DNA from: Actinomycetes bacterium
Lineage (GTDB): Bacteria; Actinomycetota; Acidimicrobiia; Acidimicrobiales; RAAP-2
NCBI GenBank assembly: GCA_021781315.1
Contig: JAJXXB010000227.1
Coordinates: 1 to 7,048, forward strand
Reading direction: 5' to 3'
DNA length: 7,048 bases
This document shows positions 6,398 through 7,048 of this stretch, piece by piece; position 1 is the stretch's first letter; every line of letters starts with the position of its first letter. The position numbers and the translations under genes are program-made. The notes below the pieces were generated by a model. It was given only the letters and a program-made list of their open reading frames with translations, did no database searches and was not told the origin of the DNA.

Positions 6398-6401
6398 TTG
6401 A

Positions 6402-6437
6402 GACGGCGATGCCGTCCTCCCTGAGATGTCCCTCAGG
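6402..6437 (-). terminator. Tandem hairpins, possible terminator after the GT-C-like membrane protein
   Basis: Two stem-loops lie just past the stop codon of the membrane protein gene in the direction of its transcription. The first is CCTGAG/CTCAGG with a 6-base loop (6420-6437), three bases beyond the stop. The second is GACGGC/GCCGTC with a 3-base loop (6402-6416). No U-run follows, so this is not a classic intrinsic terminator; such U-less hairpins are often proposed in actinobacteria. Their position between two same-strand genes with a separate promoter-like element supports a boundary role. Confidence 0.45.
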
Positions 6438-6440
6438 TGG

Positions 6441-7048
6441 CTACGGGGTCCAGTGCCACGTAGCCGAGAGGATCGTCAGCACCGCCAGCGCCGCGGTGGA
6501 CAGCACGAGCAGCACTGCCGCCGCGCGAGGGCTGCGACCGACACCCAGGGCCGCGAAGATGGGAAATCCTCGCAAGAGTAGGCGCGGGGTGATGCCCACG
6601 ATCGGCGAGTACAGACCCATCGCGAGTACCGCCACCACGTACACCGTCCAGGTGAGGGGTGGGCGAGCACGGGCGAAGGCCATGAGCATCGCGAGCGTCG
6701 CGAAGGCGCTGAGCACCCGCACGGTGTCGTTGGGATCAGCAAATCCCAGATTCCAGACGTTGGCGAACGCGTGGGGCAGCCCCGAGCCGTAGGCGCCCTC
6801 CTGCCAGCCGTTGCGCTGGGCGTGGAACCACTCGAAGAAGGAACCCGTGTGCACCCAGAGGTAGACGAAAAATGCCCCTACCCCCACTGGCGCGAGCACC
6901 GGCGCGGCGAGGGCCGCGTAGTCGCGCCGCGAGCGAATCGCCCCGATGGCGGCCACCACGCAGGGCACCACCACTGCCACGGCCACCGGATCGGCACTCG
7001 TGGCGAAGGCCGCGGCGAGACCCGCCAGAATCCACCGTCGCCGTCCGA
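6441..7048 (-). CDS. Multi-pass membrane protein, GT-C/PIG-V mannosyltransferase-like, C-terminal 202 residues (5' end outside window)
   Basis: The frame is open from the right edge to the TAG at 6441-6443, so the start lies outside; an internal GTG at 6986 is probably not the true start. The visible part has about five hydrophobic segments and ends SATWHWTP. After a first helix comes FFVYLWVHTGSFFEWFHAQ, then GWQEG, a loop with PNDTVR, further helices, and SPIVGITPRLLLRGFPIFAALG near the C-terminus. This pattern (a 'W-x-TG-x-xx-FxxFHAQ' loop, and an S-P-x-x-G-x-x-PR segment leading into a helix) recalls bacterial integral membrane glycosyltransferases of the PIG-V/GT-C type, which use polyprenyl-phosphate sugars at the outer face of the membrane. 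The catalytic acidic loop of that family lies near the N-terminus, outside the window, so the activity cannot be verified. It is upstream of cysI on the same strand but separated by 94 bases with hairpins and a palindrome, so probably not in that operon. Confidence 0.6.
   Translation of the reverse strand, partial: GRRRWILAGLAAAFATSADPVAVAVVVPCVVAAIGAIRSRRDYAALAAPVLAPVGVGAFFVYLWVHTGSFFEWFHAQRNGWQEGAYGSGLPHAFANVWNLGFADPNDTVRVLSAFATLAMLMAFARARPPLTWTVYVVAVLAMGLYSPIVGITPRLLLRGFPIFAALGVGRSPRAAAVLLVLSTAALAVLTILSATWHWTP

Noticed and set aside
1..7048. Mobile element, CRISPR array, toxin-antitoxin or defence system
   Set aside because: No transposase, integrase, repeat-spacer pattern, tRNA-linked site or small paired genes are visible; all genes are housekeeping or transport types.

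Overview
The window is GC-rich, densely packed bacterial chromosomal DNA with short intergenic gaps, frequent GTG starts and strong third-position G/C. Actinobacteria-like gene types are present: a ferredoxin-type acyl-ACP desaturase, an actinobacterial-looking acyl-CoA synthetase and a GT-C-like membrane protein. An actinomycete, perhaps of the Acidimicrobiia type, fits best. This is inference from gene content and style; no marker gene is present to prove it. I see no phage, transposon, CRISPR, tRNA or rRNA.

Left part (1-1091): an acyl-CoA synthetase runs off the left edge on the minus strand (start at 741). It is divergent from a small UPF0235/DUF167 gene (792-1091, plus) across a 50-bp gap. 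Middle left (1088-3425): an acyl-ACP desaturase (minus, start reassigned to 2017) converges on the UPF0235 gene with overlapping stop codons. It diverges from a 12-helix MFS transporter (2160-3425, plus). The 142-bp divergent spacer holds two inverted repeats that may be operators.

Right part (3415-6346, minus): a compact assimilatory sulfite reduction operon in the order cysI (sulfite reductase haemoprotein), cobA (uroporphyrinogen-III C-methyltransferase), Met8/SirC-type precorrin-2 dehydrogenase/ferrochelatase. Both junctions are GTGA start/stop overlaps, so the three genes are probably translationally coupled. The last two enzymes turn uroporphyrinogen III into siroheme, the cofactor of the first. 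No reductase partner (CysJ) and no sulfate activation genes are in view. Immediately upstream of the cysI ribosome binding site is a 41-bp AT-rich nested palindrome, the best regulatory signal in the window.

Right edge (6441-7048, minus): the C-terminal part of a multi-pass membrane protein resembling bacterial PIG-V/GT-C mannosyltransferase-like proteins. It is followed by two small hairpins that may separate its transcript from the cysI operon.

I found no convincing new biological system. The genes are ordinary metabolic ones, and the items most worth a second look are the cysI palindrome, the MFS upstream repeat and the tight coupling of siroheme synthesis to its consumer.
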